Below, one piece after another: positions 1 to 11,263 of a stretch of 64,000 nt of DNA. The notes under the pieces were generated by a model. It saw nothing but the letters and a program-made list of their open reading frames with translations, was not told the origin of the DNA and ran no database searches. Source of the DNA: Margaritifera margaritifera (Eukaryota; Mollusca; Bivalvia; Unionida; Margaritiferidae); assembly GCA_029931535.1 (NCBI GenBank), contig JAQPZY010001129.1, positions 372,001 through 436,000 of the forward strand, in the 5' to 3' direction. Position 1 is the first letter of the stretch. Each line of letters opens with the position of its first letter. Both the position numbers and the translations under genes were made by a program.

Positions 1-240
1 TTATTGACGTAAATATAGTAATATATTTATTTGACAGAAAACTTCACAGTGTCTTCTGTGAACGATGGGACGGCGTCTTGTTTTCGTTACCTTTGACTAT
101 CATATCACAACAGTCTAAACTTAGACCCTTTCTCCTTTACGAACATGACGACATCTTTATCCTGAGCTATTATCTCAATTCAAAACAATATATATTAATC
201 AAAATCATTGTAACTGAAATAATGGCTAAGTAATATAATC

Positions 241-244
<4 letters not shown>

Positions 245-322
<78 letters not shown>
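245..322. repeat. (AT)n microsatellite
   Basis: Uninterrupted AT dinucleotide run of about 78 bases. An apparent reading frame across it is only the alternating Tyr-Ile translation of the repeat. Confidence 0.98.
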
Positions 323-327
<5 letters not shown>

Positions 328-815
328 TATTTCTCCAAACGTTGTACTTGAAATAAAACAGAAGGTATAAAAATGTATTTCTGATTTCTTTTCTGAGACA
401 TCTCGCGGATTTGCGATTCTTTCTTTACTGGTCTTGGGCTGCTTGTCTCACAGTTCGGTAACTATTATAATATGCTCAGACACGAAACAAAACTAATCAA
501 AATCCGTTATGCTCTATTACAGACATCACCCATTTGTGCGCTAAATCTTTAGAATTTACAACTCGAGAAATTGATACAAAATCCCAGATAAAAACTGTAA
601 AAAGTCTGAGAGATTTGCGTCTTGACTGAGGAGGCATTATTTCTCAAAATTAGTATGCACTCTTATCTTTTATCATAAAAAAACAACACAAATTCTTGAT
701 GAATTTCGCAAATGTTAATAGCAGAAACAGAGTGCATTCACCCTATTTTATCAAGCACCCAAGTAAATCAACAGTCTAAGTCATTTATCCCCTAAAATGA
801 CAATATTTTGACGTG
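323..815. other. no recognisable feature
   Basis: AT-rich single-copy-looking DNA. I see no gene, RNA or repeat here. Confidence 0.5.
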
Positions 816-818
816 AAA

Positions 819-990
819 GAGCTGTGGTGGCTCAGTGGTTAGCGTGCCGGACTCGCGACGGGTGCGGGTCCGAATTGGATCAGCGGGAGTTGACTATTAT
901 GGTGTGTCATTTGGCAAGGTACTTTGCTCCAATTGCCTCAGTACTATATAACATACTTTTGTTGATGTGCCGTAAAACACAAACTAAACC
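819..990 (+). mobile_element. tRNA-derived SINE
   Basis: The head contains a pol III A-box-like string, TGGCTCAGTGG (829-839), and about 35 bases on a B-box-like GGGTCCGAATTGG. The body continues for about 100 bases and ends in an A/C-rich tail (CGTAAAACACAAACTAAACC), a tail style common in invertebrate SINEs. The B box is imperfect (GGTCCGA rather than GGTTCGA), so this copy is probably not transcribed. No clean target-site duplication is visible. The call rests on box order and spacing plus the tail. Family assignment is not attempted. Confidence 0.7.
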
Positions 991-3900
991 ATGATAAATA
1001 CTTGAGCTGTTAAGTATTTTATTTCTTCAGGAGTGAATGCTTACTATTTTTTAAAACATTTTTCGTATCTAACTCTAGGCTTAATAAGAAAAAAAATTGC
1101 AAGTAAATGATTTACTGTCATATCCCTAACTGTGTTTTTTTTATCTATAGGAACATTTAAGAGAAAATATTAAACAAGTTAACCAATTTGAAGATCTAGA
1201 TTCAGTGATGCTATTACAAGAAACACCGCGTTCTCATATCTGCCGAATACCACGTGGAAATCCGTTAATTGTTTTCACGTTAGGTTTTATATAGTTCCGC
1301 ACTTACATAATACTTTAGTTTTTGTTTATTCGAAACACACTACTGATAAAACTATAGGGAAGCAGTAAAGGGTCATAAATGTTCGGTCTGTTCTTGATGG
1401 ATTCTTTGAAATTACCTTATCATACTATCAATTCGGACTGAGCGAAGCATTGCGGTCTGCCTCGCTAAAGTAAAATACTTAATTTAACTAAATATTATAT
1501 TTGACGGGCGCAGCTGATGCTACGCTTCATTCGAATTGATAATAAAATTGCAGAATTTGTATGTTAGCAATTTATCTTCTAAAAGTGTCTGATATTTGTG
1601 ACATTTTGTGCAAGTTCGTCTGCAAAATTGCCTCGATCAACAAGAAGCAGATTGTTTTATTTTTGTATATTTTTTTAAAGCGTGACGTTTTTCTTTAATG
1701 GCATATCAAACAATATTGTTAATAATGGTAAATGTATCCGGGTGACGGTAATTCGTATTAATTTAAAATCTAGCCTGATATTTAAAAGAAAATGGACAAA
1801 TTCAGCACGATTTATCACAAAATCTTTTTAAATGAAAGCTTTCAATGGAAGCCAATTGGATTCGGGATTAAAAATAAATAAAAATGAAAATAAACCGACA
1901 AATGTTACACTGGATTGACATCCATGTCCATTCTTTCCAAGATCTACCCTATTTTTGTCATTTGATATTATACGAGTATAGACCCTTCTTGAAGTGAATA
2001 TGAAACTTTCATAGCCAGCAAACCTCACAATGACCGGCGTGAAGCGGAAGTCAGCATAATATGTTTGCTGGTTCACACAAATTCATATTCCCAAAAGCAA
2101 AGGTCTCTAATTCTTTTCTTACAATATCTGGTATAACAAGCTGCAATGTAGCTTCTTTTAGACGCTACTGTTCATTTTGGGTAGTTGGGATTACAGAAGC
2201 GACACTGTTATATTGCTACGATCAATCGCAAGTAAATCGCAAGTCCATTACAGTGTCCTGCAAATGACCATACATTCGGCTGAATTACACCGTCTTGGAA
2301 ACTGGTGGATGCCTACCTTTCGTCGGGAATTAGACGCTAAGATATGCTTCAGAAGTATTCAGCACAGACGACTTTCCCAAGAAATATACAAAGTCACCAA
2401 CCAAATGCGTAATTCTGTTTCCATTGATATCATTTTTGGTGAGATGAGATTGAAATTGTAGTCACACTTAAATGACGAAGCAAAATATCTTAATTATTAT
2501 TTGTTTGTTTTTTTGGGTTTTTTTTGTAGATATTGTCTGTATTATGTAAGTAAATATCTTACCTCATTGCAGATAATGTATATTGAAAATATTAGTGCGT
2601 TTCCTTTATAAAATGTAACTAATTGTGATCCAAAAGAGAATCGGGGATGCCAGATACACGCTTGAAAAATCGCAACTTCCGGAAAACGTACAATTCTTCC
2701 CACACCGTTATCACGATACTGAAAAACGTTATGATCATGTCAAGTCACATTCGAACCACCTCGGCTATTTCTGCATCGATTATATGTCGGCATAGTATTT
2801 TGCAAAAAAAATCAAACAGTTTCTTCGTAGGAAATTTCTTTGCAGAAACAGAAACTGCCATCTATTCGGACCACCTCGGTTATTTCTGCCATGGAATCAA
2901 AAAAATACATTCGCAACTTCTCGGTCAATCCTATCCCGAGGTGGGTCCGAATACAAAAATAGTTCCATGCTAAGTCGGAATGCTTTGGAGTAGCAGCTAT
3001 CGGCATACATTTGAAGTATGATCCATAGGATTGGCCAAGACGTTGCGAATGTTATAGTCAGTTACGTCACAATAATGCGATATGCTGATTTATCGCACAT
3101 CACATGACCTCAGGTCATCGAATGAAACATATCTCAAACACGAATAATGTAATAAGAAATGTAATGAAATCAAATCAACGGCTTAGCAACAAATTACGTC
3201 CTTCAAAACAAAAAGCAGAAAAACATACAAATTTCGAACATCGTCAATCACCGTATACAAACTATATTAAGGTTACATGGAAATAAATCAAACATCATGA
3301 CCATTGTTTTCATATAAAATAATTTCAATGACTCAATATGTCACATTCTTGACGTTACAAAAACAAGTATGAAATGTCACGATCCACTTTTTTTCTCAAA
3401 ACGAATAAACTTGAGGTAATCTTTTGTTTTTGTTTCTCAGTGTAAAAATGAAAACAACGTAAAAGCATTGTATGCGCTTACTAGAGCTTACTTCAGAGAC
3501 TGATCTTTGTATATAACTCTATTTGTGGACACCTCGCAGTCCCGTCCCAGCATATTTTTACTGGATGGAACTTTAGAGGTTCCTCACTCAATGTTCTGAA
3601 TTTAAAACTATGTGAAATAGTCGACGTAAGTAGTAGTAGAAGGAAAACAATTTCTCTTATAGGCACAAAATGCTCTGATAGAAAATAATCTGTTTCACGG
3701 AAATATAATTGAATATTTCATTTCATTAGCCCAACAATTTGTATAAATGATGTCTCCAGTCAGCTGAAAATACAAATCATGTTAGGGACACCCACGGCAA
3801 ATGCTTCGCACGACAATGTTTCTTGCAGAAGGAGCTGGCAGCATTATATTTGTTTCCTCTAAAACCAAGAACAACAACAATATCATGGTACAACAGAAAA

Positions 3901-4537
3901 ATGCGTTTCACATTAGGACACCTGCGGATTCGTCGCTACATGGACTGGTTTTGCGTTGCGTAGAATATTAATTTCTTTGATGAATATGGACACAAACATT
4001 TAAAAACTGTAAAGTTGTTTTTGGAAAAATTCTACTTCAATACCTTCTTTTATTTTATTATTCTATCATTTGCATTTACTGCCGAAATACTTGTACGCAG
4101 TTAAACACGAGGAATCGGAAAAATAAACCGGAAAGGAAGGATTGTTTTGTAGTTGGACCACTATGCAGATGCTACGCATTACTATATGAACTTGCTTCAC
4201 GGGTGACGCTTGGTCGATCTGCTATCGCTGTTAACTTCATAATTCTTTGCAGAAGTTTCAAAAATGCCTGTTTAATCTTAATATTATAGCAACATCACTA
4301 CTTAACCGAATTTGTCTAAATGTGAGGCATATCCAAGACATACAGTAGGTACTGTCAGTTCTCGTTATTATCATTGTTGTTGTTTTAGATGAGGGTGGGG
4401 GTAAATTGGGTCTTTCGTGAGACTTATTTCTCCAAAGTTAGATTTATTCTCCATAATTGGCGTGGGAAGTGTAGTATCAATTCATACACAGAAATTTGTT
4501 TTCGAAAAGGATTCGCATTCAGGACACGTTCAGTGAC

Positions 4538-4538
<1 letters not shown>
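991..4538. other. no gene seen; one local repeat
   Basis: AT-rich DNA without convincing coding sequence. The block ATTCGRACCACCTCGG followed by YTATTTCTGC occurs twice in direct orientation (2749 and 2864), and its first part recurs inverted at 2936-2952. This suggests a small decayed foldback repeat at about 2749-2952. Short open frames in this interval have no features of real proteins. Confidence 0.45.

Positions 4539-4539
<1 letters not shown>

Positions 4540-4574
<35 letters not shown>
4540..4574. repeat. (GA)n microsatellite
   Basis: Run of GA dinucleotides, about 17 copies. Confidence 0.97.
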
Positions 4575-4793
4575 AACTTTGTTACAATAATATATAGCTT
4601 CATTCACATTTTTTCAGTTAACACTGTTTAAATATTGGGGAAAAGAACAATTCAGATATAAAAAAAAGTATTGTTATTTCACATCAGCAGGCATTGTCTA
4701 ATGTATCTGAGTAATCTATCAGAACGACAAATTAACAGTATAGGACGTCCCTGTCTAAGGACCAGTGAATACTAATTAACGACCAGGTTTTTG

Positions 4794-5124
4794 CGTGGAC
4801 TGGTTACAGTATCTTCATACATGATTGCATGGACTGGTACAGTATCTTCATACATGATTGCATGGACTGGTTACAGTATCTTCATAGATCATTGCATGGA
4901 CTGGTACAGCAACTTCATACACGATTGCATGGACTGGTACAGCATCTTCATAAATGATTTCATGGACTGGTACAGTATCTTCATACATGATTTCATGGAC
5001 TGGTACAGTATCTTCATACATGATTGCATGGACTGGTACAGTATCTTCATACATGATTGCATGGACTGGTACAGCATCTTCATACATGATTGCATGGACT
5101 GGTACAGTATCTTCATACATGATT
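4794..5124. repeat. 33-bp minisatellite, about 10 copies
   Basis: Tandem units of 33 bases beginning CATGGACTGGTACAGTATCT and ending in CATACATGATTG. Two early units carry one extra T (GGTTACAG) and are 34 bases long. Units differ by a few substitutions such as CAGTATC/CAGCATC and GATTG/GATTT. Because 33 is divisible by three and the unit lacks stops in some frames, both strands show open frames of 11-residue repeats (for example MDWYSIFIHDC on plus). I take these as consequences of the repeat, not as a gene. Confidence 0.95.
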
Positions 5125-5529
5125 TATTTCAACTAAGTTAAGGTTCAAAAGTGAACAAGATTTAATATTTGCATTAAATCATCTTTAGGTTTATGTTTGT
5201 ATATATTGTGACCTGTAACGGGGCCTGCGTAAATGAATATTTGAAGCTTTGGTAGCGAAACTTTACCATTGCTGTTTGTACTCTCGTTTTCCAGAGATTG
5301 GTATTGGCGCCCGATAAATCTTCTCGCCCCTGGCGCTTGACTATGCGTACAAGATAAAACAATTGTTTCCTTTATCACCTTTAGTACCGTTAGAGTGGTA
5401 AAAAGCCTTCTTTAGGCACTTTACTGCTAGCTTGCTTATTAGAATAGTTACCTCTAGATTATCTTGACTTTCTCGCTTTTCTCTTGGTTTCTTGCTCTGA
5501 GAACGATACATGTCAGAATCCTGCATCAA
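5125..5529. other. no recognisable feature
   Basis: Two overlapping open frames of 60-77 residues on the minus strand have no recognisable motif. I do not call them genes. Confidence 0.4.
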
Positions 5530-5817
5530 CTTACTTACTTATCTTGGATTAACGACGTATGCGGCCATTCGGCCATGTATTTCAGCCTGAATCCACTTAC
5601 TTACCTAATTTGAATTATACTCGTGTGCGGCCATTCGGCCATGTACGAGTGGTTAATGGGCGCACAGCACCCTACTTAATTAGTCGTCAAATGGGTTGCC
5701 GGGCTGCAAACCCATTTGACACTTTAATGTGTGCAAAGCACACAATGTAAATTATTCGTCGAGTGGGCTACTGGGCGGTACGCCCATTCGACACATTACT
5801 GCACGCAAGGCGTGCTA
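5530..5817 (+). repeat. four tandem ~73-bp units, each with stem-loops
   Basis: Units are marked by a CTTACTTA/CTACTTA-like leader and then a strong stem-loop. Stems read directly: 5619-5650 (ACTCGT/ACGAGT with an inner GGCC-ATTC-GGCC), 5686-5720 (12 perfect pairs, GTCAAATGGGTT with AACCCATTTGAC) and 5758-5792 (GTCGAGTGGGC with GCCCATTCGAC, one G-T pair). Each big stem is followed by a small one: 5658-5672 (GGGCGC-ACA-GCACCC, one mismatch), 5728-5744 (TGTGTGC-AAA-GCACACA) and 5801-5815 (GCACGC-AAG-GCGTGC). The first unit (5561-5574) keeps only the GGCC-ATTC-GGCC core. Between the last two units, stem bases change in matched pairs, so pairing is kept while sequence diverges. No known family comes to mind. 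It could be a structured RNA or a recombination or replication site of a mobile element. Confidence 0.8.
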
Positions 5818-5827
5818 CTTAGTTTAC

Positions 5828-5950
5828 ATGTCTGGAAAAGGCGGGCTGCTTGGACTCGGCAAGGGAGGCGCGAAGCGGAACGAAAGTACTCAGACGCCAA
5901 GATTGTACATGGTCAAATCAGTTAAACTAATTCGGGCTATCCCTATTAAC
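5828..5950 (+). pseudogene. fragment resembling the 5' end of a histone H4 gene
   Basis: The frame starting at ATG 5828 translates as MSGKGGLLGLGKGGAKR and then diverges. The GLGKGGAKR string and the MSG.G start match the highly conserved amino terminus of histone H4. The DNA GGACTCGGCAAGGGAGGCGC is also typical of H4 codon use in invertebrates. After codon 17 the frame becomes unrelated (NEST...), although the DNA still has H4-like scraps (AAAGTACTC). It begins 12 bases after the last stem-loop unit. No histone 3' stem-loop follows within the next few hundred bases. I read it as a captured or truncated H4 scrap. Chance similarity over 17 residues is unlikely but not excluded. Confidence 0.5.
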
Positions 5951-6338
5951 TAAGTGTGTGTAATCCACATTTGTAATTAGAGTCAAATTAACCAGTTGTT
6001 GAATTTTCCTACTTGTAGTAATTTAGAATTTTGTGTGCATAGTATACTTTTGATTTTCCGACAATGAATAAACGAATAATTATTGGGTAGCAGTAACCCA
6101 TTGTTAATTTAGTGATCAAATTAGAAAAAATGTAGTGAATATTTTGAACGGTGGTCAAATGGATCATATTTGTTCATCTAGAGAGAGTTTTAGTCAAAAG
6201 TGGGTTTCTATGCCAATTTGAAACCCTATAGGCAACTTTGCGAACTCTTTAGTCCTAAGAAGGACTGACTGGGATATTGTGGAGCTGCGGCAGGAAAAAT
6301 GGCTTCAGGTGGTCCGGCATGCCTTGCGTAAACGTCCG
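5951..6338. other. no recognisable feature
   Basis: Transition from the hairpin/H4-like block into the minus-strand coding-like island. No gene seen. Confidence 0.4.
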
Positions 6339-6828
6339 TCAAGTGCGCTCTTTCAGACTGCTCGGGTCTATGATGTCTGCCACTTCAAGTTCTCCCAAGG
6401 GTGTGAAGTAGGAAACAGGCTGGGTCTCGAGCTCGTGATATAATATCAGCTCGTTACAGATAAACGTAGCTAATATTATTGGGCATTCAGTAAACTTCTT
6501 CCCCCATTGTTGAAAAGTTGAGGCTGCTTTTTTGGCCCGGATTCTGCTAGCTTTGGATTGTTTACCGCCGAGCACTGTTTGTTGCTTCGCTTTAAGGACC
6601 ATCCTGAGATTGTCAATGTACTTCTGGGCTGCTTCCTTCTGGAAGCCATAGATCATTCAACCCCATTTCGTTCTACTGATCGTACAGATATTGCACACCC
6701 TGCCTCCTTAACTCGGCTGGGCTCGCTTACGGCGGTGAAATCGGTTCGGGGGTGGGTGGGGGTAACTTCCACGCTTCCGCCGCTACCTGTTTTTCCGACT
6801 GTTTAACCGGCTTCTTTGTCGCCGACAT
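6339..6828 (-). pseudogene. decayed ORF, unassigned (downstream of two)
   Basis: I do not recognise this protein. Reading leftwards, an ATG at 6828 opens a basic, Lys- and Pro-rich amino terminus (MSATKKPVKQSEKQVAAEAW). The frame closes at 6727. Coding-like sequence resumes in another frame up to a TGA just before 6656. A third open segment (6656-6339, 105 codons) contains basic and Ala/Gln-rich stretches such as GGKQSKASRIRAKKAA. At least two frameshifts are needed. Its start lies about 14 bases past the stop of the preceding minus-strand frame, so the two may once have formed a bicistronic unit. Composition is more GC-rich than the flanks, which suggests an inserted element. A retroelement gag-like protein is one possibility, but I see no zinc knuckle or catalytic motif. 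Confidence 0.4.
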
Positions 6829-6841
6829 TGTTGTTGAGGAG

Positions 6842-7252
6842 GCTTAGGGCACTATGAGGGCAGGTTTCGTCCCTTTCGCTTCCCGCTGTTTGGTTCCCTC
6901 TAGAGTTTCTTTCTCCCTTTCATCCTTCTTTTCTTCCTCCCTTCCTTGCCTTGGCCCCTGAATAGCTGGGGATATCGATGATGTCACCTGGGGTTGTGGA
7001 AGAAACAACTCTACGGGGTCTAGTCTGGGTGCGTGGCGGTTGGGTCTGATGATTCGTCTCCCGCTGGGCCTGCATTCGATCCCTGGGACTGTCTCTCATA
7101 TGTTGTTTGTTCTTCCCAAATAAGGAGAAGAGAAGGGTGGTTCGTTTCTCCTGAGCGCGTACGCTCCAGCCTGAGTCAACTGAAAGGTTAAAGCTCTTCA
7201 GTGCACTCAGAGCTTTTTCGGGAATTAACAATTCCGTTGCTAGCGGTAGGTC
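6842..7252 (-). pseudogene. decayed ORF, unassigned (upstream of two)
   Basis: The open frame runs from about 7252 (no in-frame ATG; the first start-like codon is a TTG at 7231) to 6920. It has an Arg/Gln/Thr-rich middle (for example ETNHQTQPPRTQTRPRRVV). One frameshift near 6930 then gives a Lys/Glu-rich continuation ending with a stop at about 6842. The low-complexity basic composition resembles nucleic-acid-binding proteins of retroelements, but no family motif is visible. The missing ATG means either a lost 5' exon or decay. A perfect 11-pair stem-loop at 7287-7314 lies just upstream and could belong to the same element. Confidence 0.4.
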
Positions 7253-7286
7253 TTACTTTTAAGGTGTTTCTATTTCTACGTTCGCT

Positions 7287-7314
7287 GCCGAATCTGAATC
7301 TACTCAGATTCGGC
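7287..7314. other. perfect 11-bp stem-loop
   Basis: GCCGAATCTGA and TCAGATTCGGC flank the six-base loop ATCTAC. A second near-palindrome, TACCACGTGA/TCACGTTAC, lies at 7331-7352. Both sit upstream of the minus-strand frames. Function unknown. Confidence 0.7.
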
Positions 7315-7352
7315 CATTATATATATCAGGTACCACGTGACATATCACGTTA

Positions 7353-10300
7353 CCCGACGAGTCTATTCATTACTGGACCATTCCATTCTTGATACTGGGA
7401 TGCTTATCAAAACGACCGAGTTTAGATGGAGAGGAAAATCGCCACAATATGCACGTGATTTGAGCTTCGGAAGTCGACAAATCTTTATACAGAATTTGTC
7501 TAAAATATTATCAGTATGTGGCGGACTACCCTCGTGACAAGATCTCCGCTTTATTTGGTTGGTTATCGTTATCTAGAGGATGATCGACCTCGGTGTTATT
7601 GCCCGAATCGAGTAAATAATAATATAAATTATGAAACTTATAGATAGAATAAATAGAGATCTGAGCAGATATATAGAACAGAATAACACGAGCCCCCGCA
7701 CATGAAATATAACAGTTTAATCAATTACATAAAACAAACTGGGATAATACATTACATTAGGAAGATACACTTCTTTTTGAAATAAATCATTTACCGAATT
7801 TCAAAACACAAATATACTTATATAAATAGCCGATCTGTTTAAAGGATAGAATTAGTTCATCACAGAATCGAGTGAACAATCGAAGTCATTGCCCCTGCAT
7901 AACAGCATAACCTGGTTAACGCTGGACCCTCCAAATTGACCGTTGCTGTTCTCTTTGTTCTTTCGCTTTTTCCCCTACTCACTCTCTATCTCGCCTCTGT
8001 CGGCTCTCAACTTTGTGTGGGTAGGTGGATACGTGGATACGAAGGTACGTGGATACGTATGTGCGTGGATATGTAGGTGGGTGGATAGAGCTATTTCCCC
8101 TTTCAAAATAAACAGAGAAGCAACCTAAATCTTCCGTCAAATATCCTACTGGGAATATAACCTTACTCCACACTCGTTACGTCAGATATCGTCCTATCGT
8201 AGTTCAAACAGATACCAAAATCTTTCTGGTCAGGCCAAATTGGACAGACCATAAACAAACCTAGTTTCAGAAGATTAATGTATTTTTTTAACGGCTATTT
8301 CATCACTGACTCAAATTAACATCACACGAGACATAACAGTTTCAGTTCACGTCTTAATTATACAAATGAATCAATGAAATTCACTTCAGGGCTTAACTAC
8401 ATTAATTTCAGTGAATACTCAAGTCTTTATCATACATGAAATCATCTAAGACAACTTGTATCAAATAAAGTAATGCATGAAATCCTTAGAATACATGATT
8501 CCTATAACAATCAAGACAACAAATTCAAACAATTCGTCAAACTCATATAAAGAAGATTATTGTACGAATTCAGACAAAATAACTCAAACAAATAGTTATA
8601 CTCATATCAAGAAAATTGATCTACGAATTTAAACAAATAAATTCATGTAAATATAAACAAATAAATTCAAGCAAATAATTATATTGGTATCAACGAATTA
8701 CACGAGATTGATGTAAATACCTTGTGCTTTCAAGCCTTGCTCGCTTCTACCGCCAGAATTGTGTCCGTCAACTTTCCAGACATCCGGTCCCTTGAATAAT
8801 TGTTTTTACGAAAGGACTTCTTATAAATTCAATCTCGGAGTCAAGATATATTTTCTCTTGCAGAAAAACTTAGACTGATTCAATTCTGCGATGGGGCATA
8901 TTAAAACATGAAATTTCGTCTGAGAAGCACGCCCCTTATTTAGTGTAGCCAATCAGATTAAACGGATCTACCGCCTTTTATAAATATGCGACAAAGGTGG
9001 TCCCCGTAATCTTCTAGATTGTTAAATAACCGATTCTGGAGAATTTCAAAAAGATAATACTACTTCCACTTGCTATAGATCTAGTCCTGCAAACTCTCAA
9101 CTCTGACATTTTTGATCTCTAGACCTCCAAATAACCTTCGTACCGTTCGGGCTACAATGAAGGCTTAATTAAAAATAAATTTCGCCCCTCTAACACAGAC
9201 ATTAAAACAATCGCAGTCTAGCGATTTAATACGGTATCTTCCCTCATAAATCTAATTAATTGTTCTCTGCCAAAACTAATGTGGTCTTTATAGATCGACA
9301 GGAATTTGCTCCCTTACACAGTAACAATGTGTTTCGATAAACAAAACCGTAATAATGCAGAATATATTCTTACTACATATTCCATATTTTGTACATTGCA
9401 TAAGACGATGGCTAATGATTAAGCAACAAGGGAGATCACTTCTAAATGTCAAATACGTGATCTGTGTGTGTCTACTTGCATGAATATTCAATCTTGAATT
9501 TTGAACCGCAGACACTAAGTATTAAAACATTAAAACGTCAACGTTTATCACAATAAAATGGAAATCCTCTGTGTTTAACTTAAGACATGAAATACCAGCA
9601 CCTTAGGTAACGACTAAATGATTTGAAAACCTTGCTGATCCTCTCGATGTAAACAAACTGAGATATATTCCTGCAAAGGATTTCTGTTAGCCAAGGATCA
9701 TTGATTCACTTCCTTCCACAATCGACCTTGGCATATGTAGCTAGCCGAAACAATGTTTTGAGCTCTATTGGCCAATGAAGGGACCTCGTTACACTTGTTA
9801 TGTGTTAAGTATGGAGATTTTAGCGATGTGCACATGCCTTCAATTGAAAAAAAAAATAAAAAAATAGCCACAGAAAAAACGCGTATGAATGATTTAAATT
9901 GGAGAAACTTACATGCGACATGTGATGGTGTCCACGGAGGCCTCTGTGATTATTCCCAACTATCTGATTCGATCAAATTTAGCTACATCCAGCAATAAAG
10001 CTTAGTGAGAGATACTGTTTCGACTGACCACATATGCCAAGGGTCGATATGGCCTGCAGGAATGTTCGTGTAAATACACAATGTTACCGTGAAGATCCGT
10101 TTGTTCAGCATAAGTATATTTCTATGTGTAACATACGAAAATTTAACACAAATCAGTCTGTAGGCACATGTCTCTGTTGTTGTTTACACCAAACATGACC
10201 GTATGCAGCAGCGTGGTTTAGATAATATGTACATGCTTTTCTCACCCTGTCCGCCCAAGGGTCAGTATCGGCCACATCTAATCTTTAGCAAGTTTATCTT

Positions 10301-10496
10301 TGAAGCTTCTTACGATGGCCAAAGTGCTGGCTTCTTTACAATATCTTCAAATTGTACGCACAAGCAGCATATGCAAGAAAAGTATTCTTCTTCTTCGTCA
10401 TTAATATCTTCTTCGTCTGTCTTCCTATTGTAGATAAAATGTGAAGCAATTTGGAATCAGACAGCCGTTCCTTTTTCAGAGGCTTGGAAATCATCC
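7353..10496. other. no gene seen; minor degenerate tandem repeats
   Basis: No convincing coding sequence. A short degenerate tandem of GTGGATAC-like units lies at about 8025-8090. A decayed ~60-bp tandem occupies about 8500-8690, with recurring ACGAATT(C/T)A.ACAAATAA and CTCATATCAAG strings. Confidence 0.45.
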
Positions 10497-10524
10497 CCAC
10501 CCCCCCCCCCCCCCCCCCCCCCCC
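10497..10524. repeat. poly-C tract
   Basis: About 26-28 consecutive C residues, so the minus strand is a long G run. A likely assembly-length uncertainty and a potential G-quadruplex. Confidence 0.95.
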
Positions 10525-11220
10525 GCCTCGGAAAAATTGCTTTGAAGCTTTTAACCTACGGGGAAAAGAGCTCTAGAGTACAATTGTGCACTTTTAGAGT
10601 AGTTTTTCTCCATGAGTAAAGAACACGTCAAGGCTGGGCGGTAGGGGTGATGTTGGGGATTCGTTCATTTTCAGAGGAAATTTAAACTAGAGGGGGTCTT
10701 ATTTCTTAGGAAGTTATCTCTTCTGAAGCGCTTTTTTTGTTGGTGTCTACCCTTATATACCCGACACAGCATCTTTGAAGTTTTGTAGAGAACACGAAAA
10801 GTAGGTAGTAGGGTCGACTTGCGACTTTGACGTTGAAAATGGGGCCACTAAAAAGGTTCACGATACACCCACTGGTACTGAAACAATTACATCACAATAA
10901 CTTCCTTCTGTAATTCTAGGCAATCAGATTTTGATAATAATAGTAACACCCCTCTCCTTTGAACCATGCATTATAAAAGCGTCTATGTACAGGTATTAGA
11001 ATATATTTTACTATAGAAAAAGAGAAAGTAACGATAAACACAATGTGCGACCTTAGGCGAGACACGAGGACGATGTTCTTGTTGTTCTTCTATCCCTAAC
11101 ATCAAGAACGTTGTTCGAGAACCGAAAAAACCTCGTTCTCGGTTTGAAAACTCACACCACCCCGAAAACAGGCGTAGACAAGAACAAAGGTGGCTGAACA
11201 TGTTAAGCGTTGATTCGCCA
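10525..11220. other. no recognisable feature
   Basis: Nothing recognisable seen. Confidence 0.5.
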
Positions 11221-11263
11221 TTTTTTTTTTTTTTAATTTTTTTTTTTTTTTTTTTTTTTTTTT
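11221..11263. repeat. poly-T tract
   Basis: T run broken by one AA pair. It creates a Lys-rich apparent frame on the minus strand that I disregard. It could be the A tail of a retroposon on the minus strand, but no body is recognisable. Confidence 0.9.

Noticed and set aside
4791..5141. 116-codon plus-strand frame and overlapping minus-strand frames with 11-residue repeats
   Set aside because: A stop-free 33-base minisatellite produces these in several frames at once. No start or flank supports a gene.
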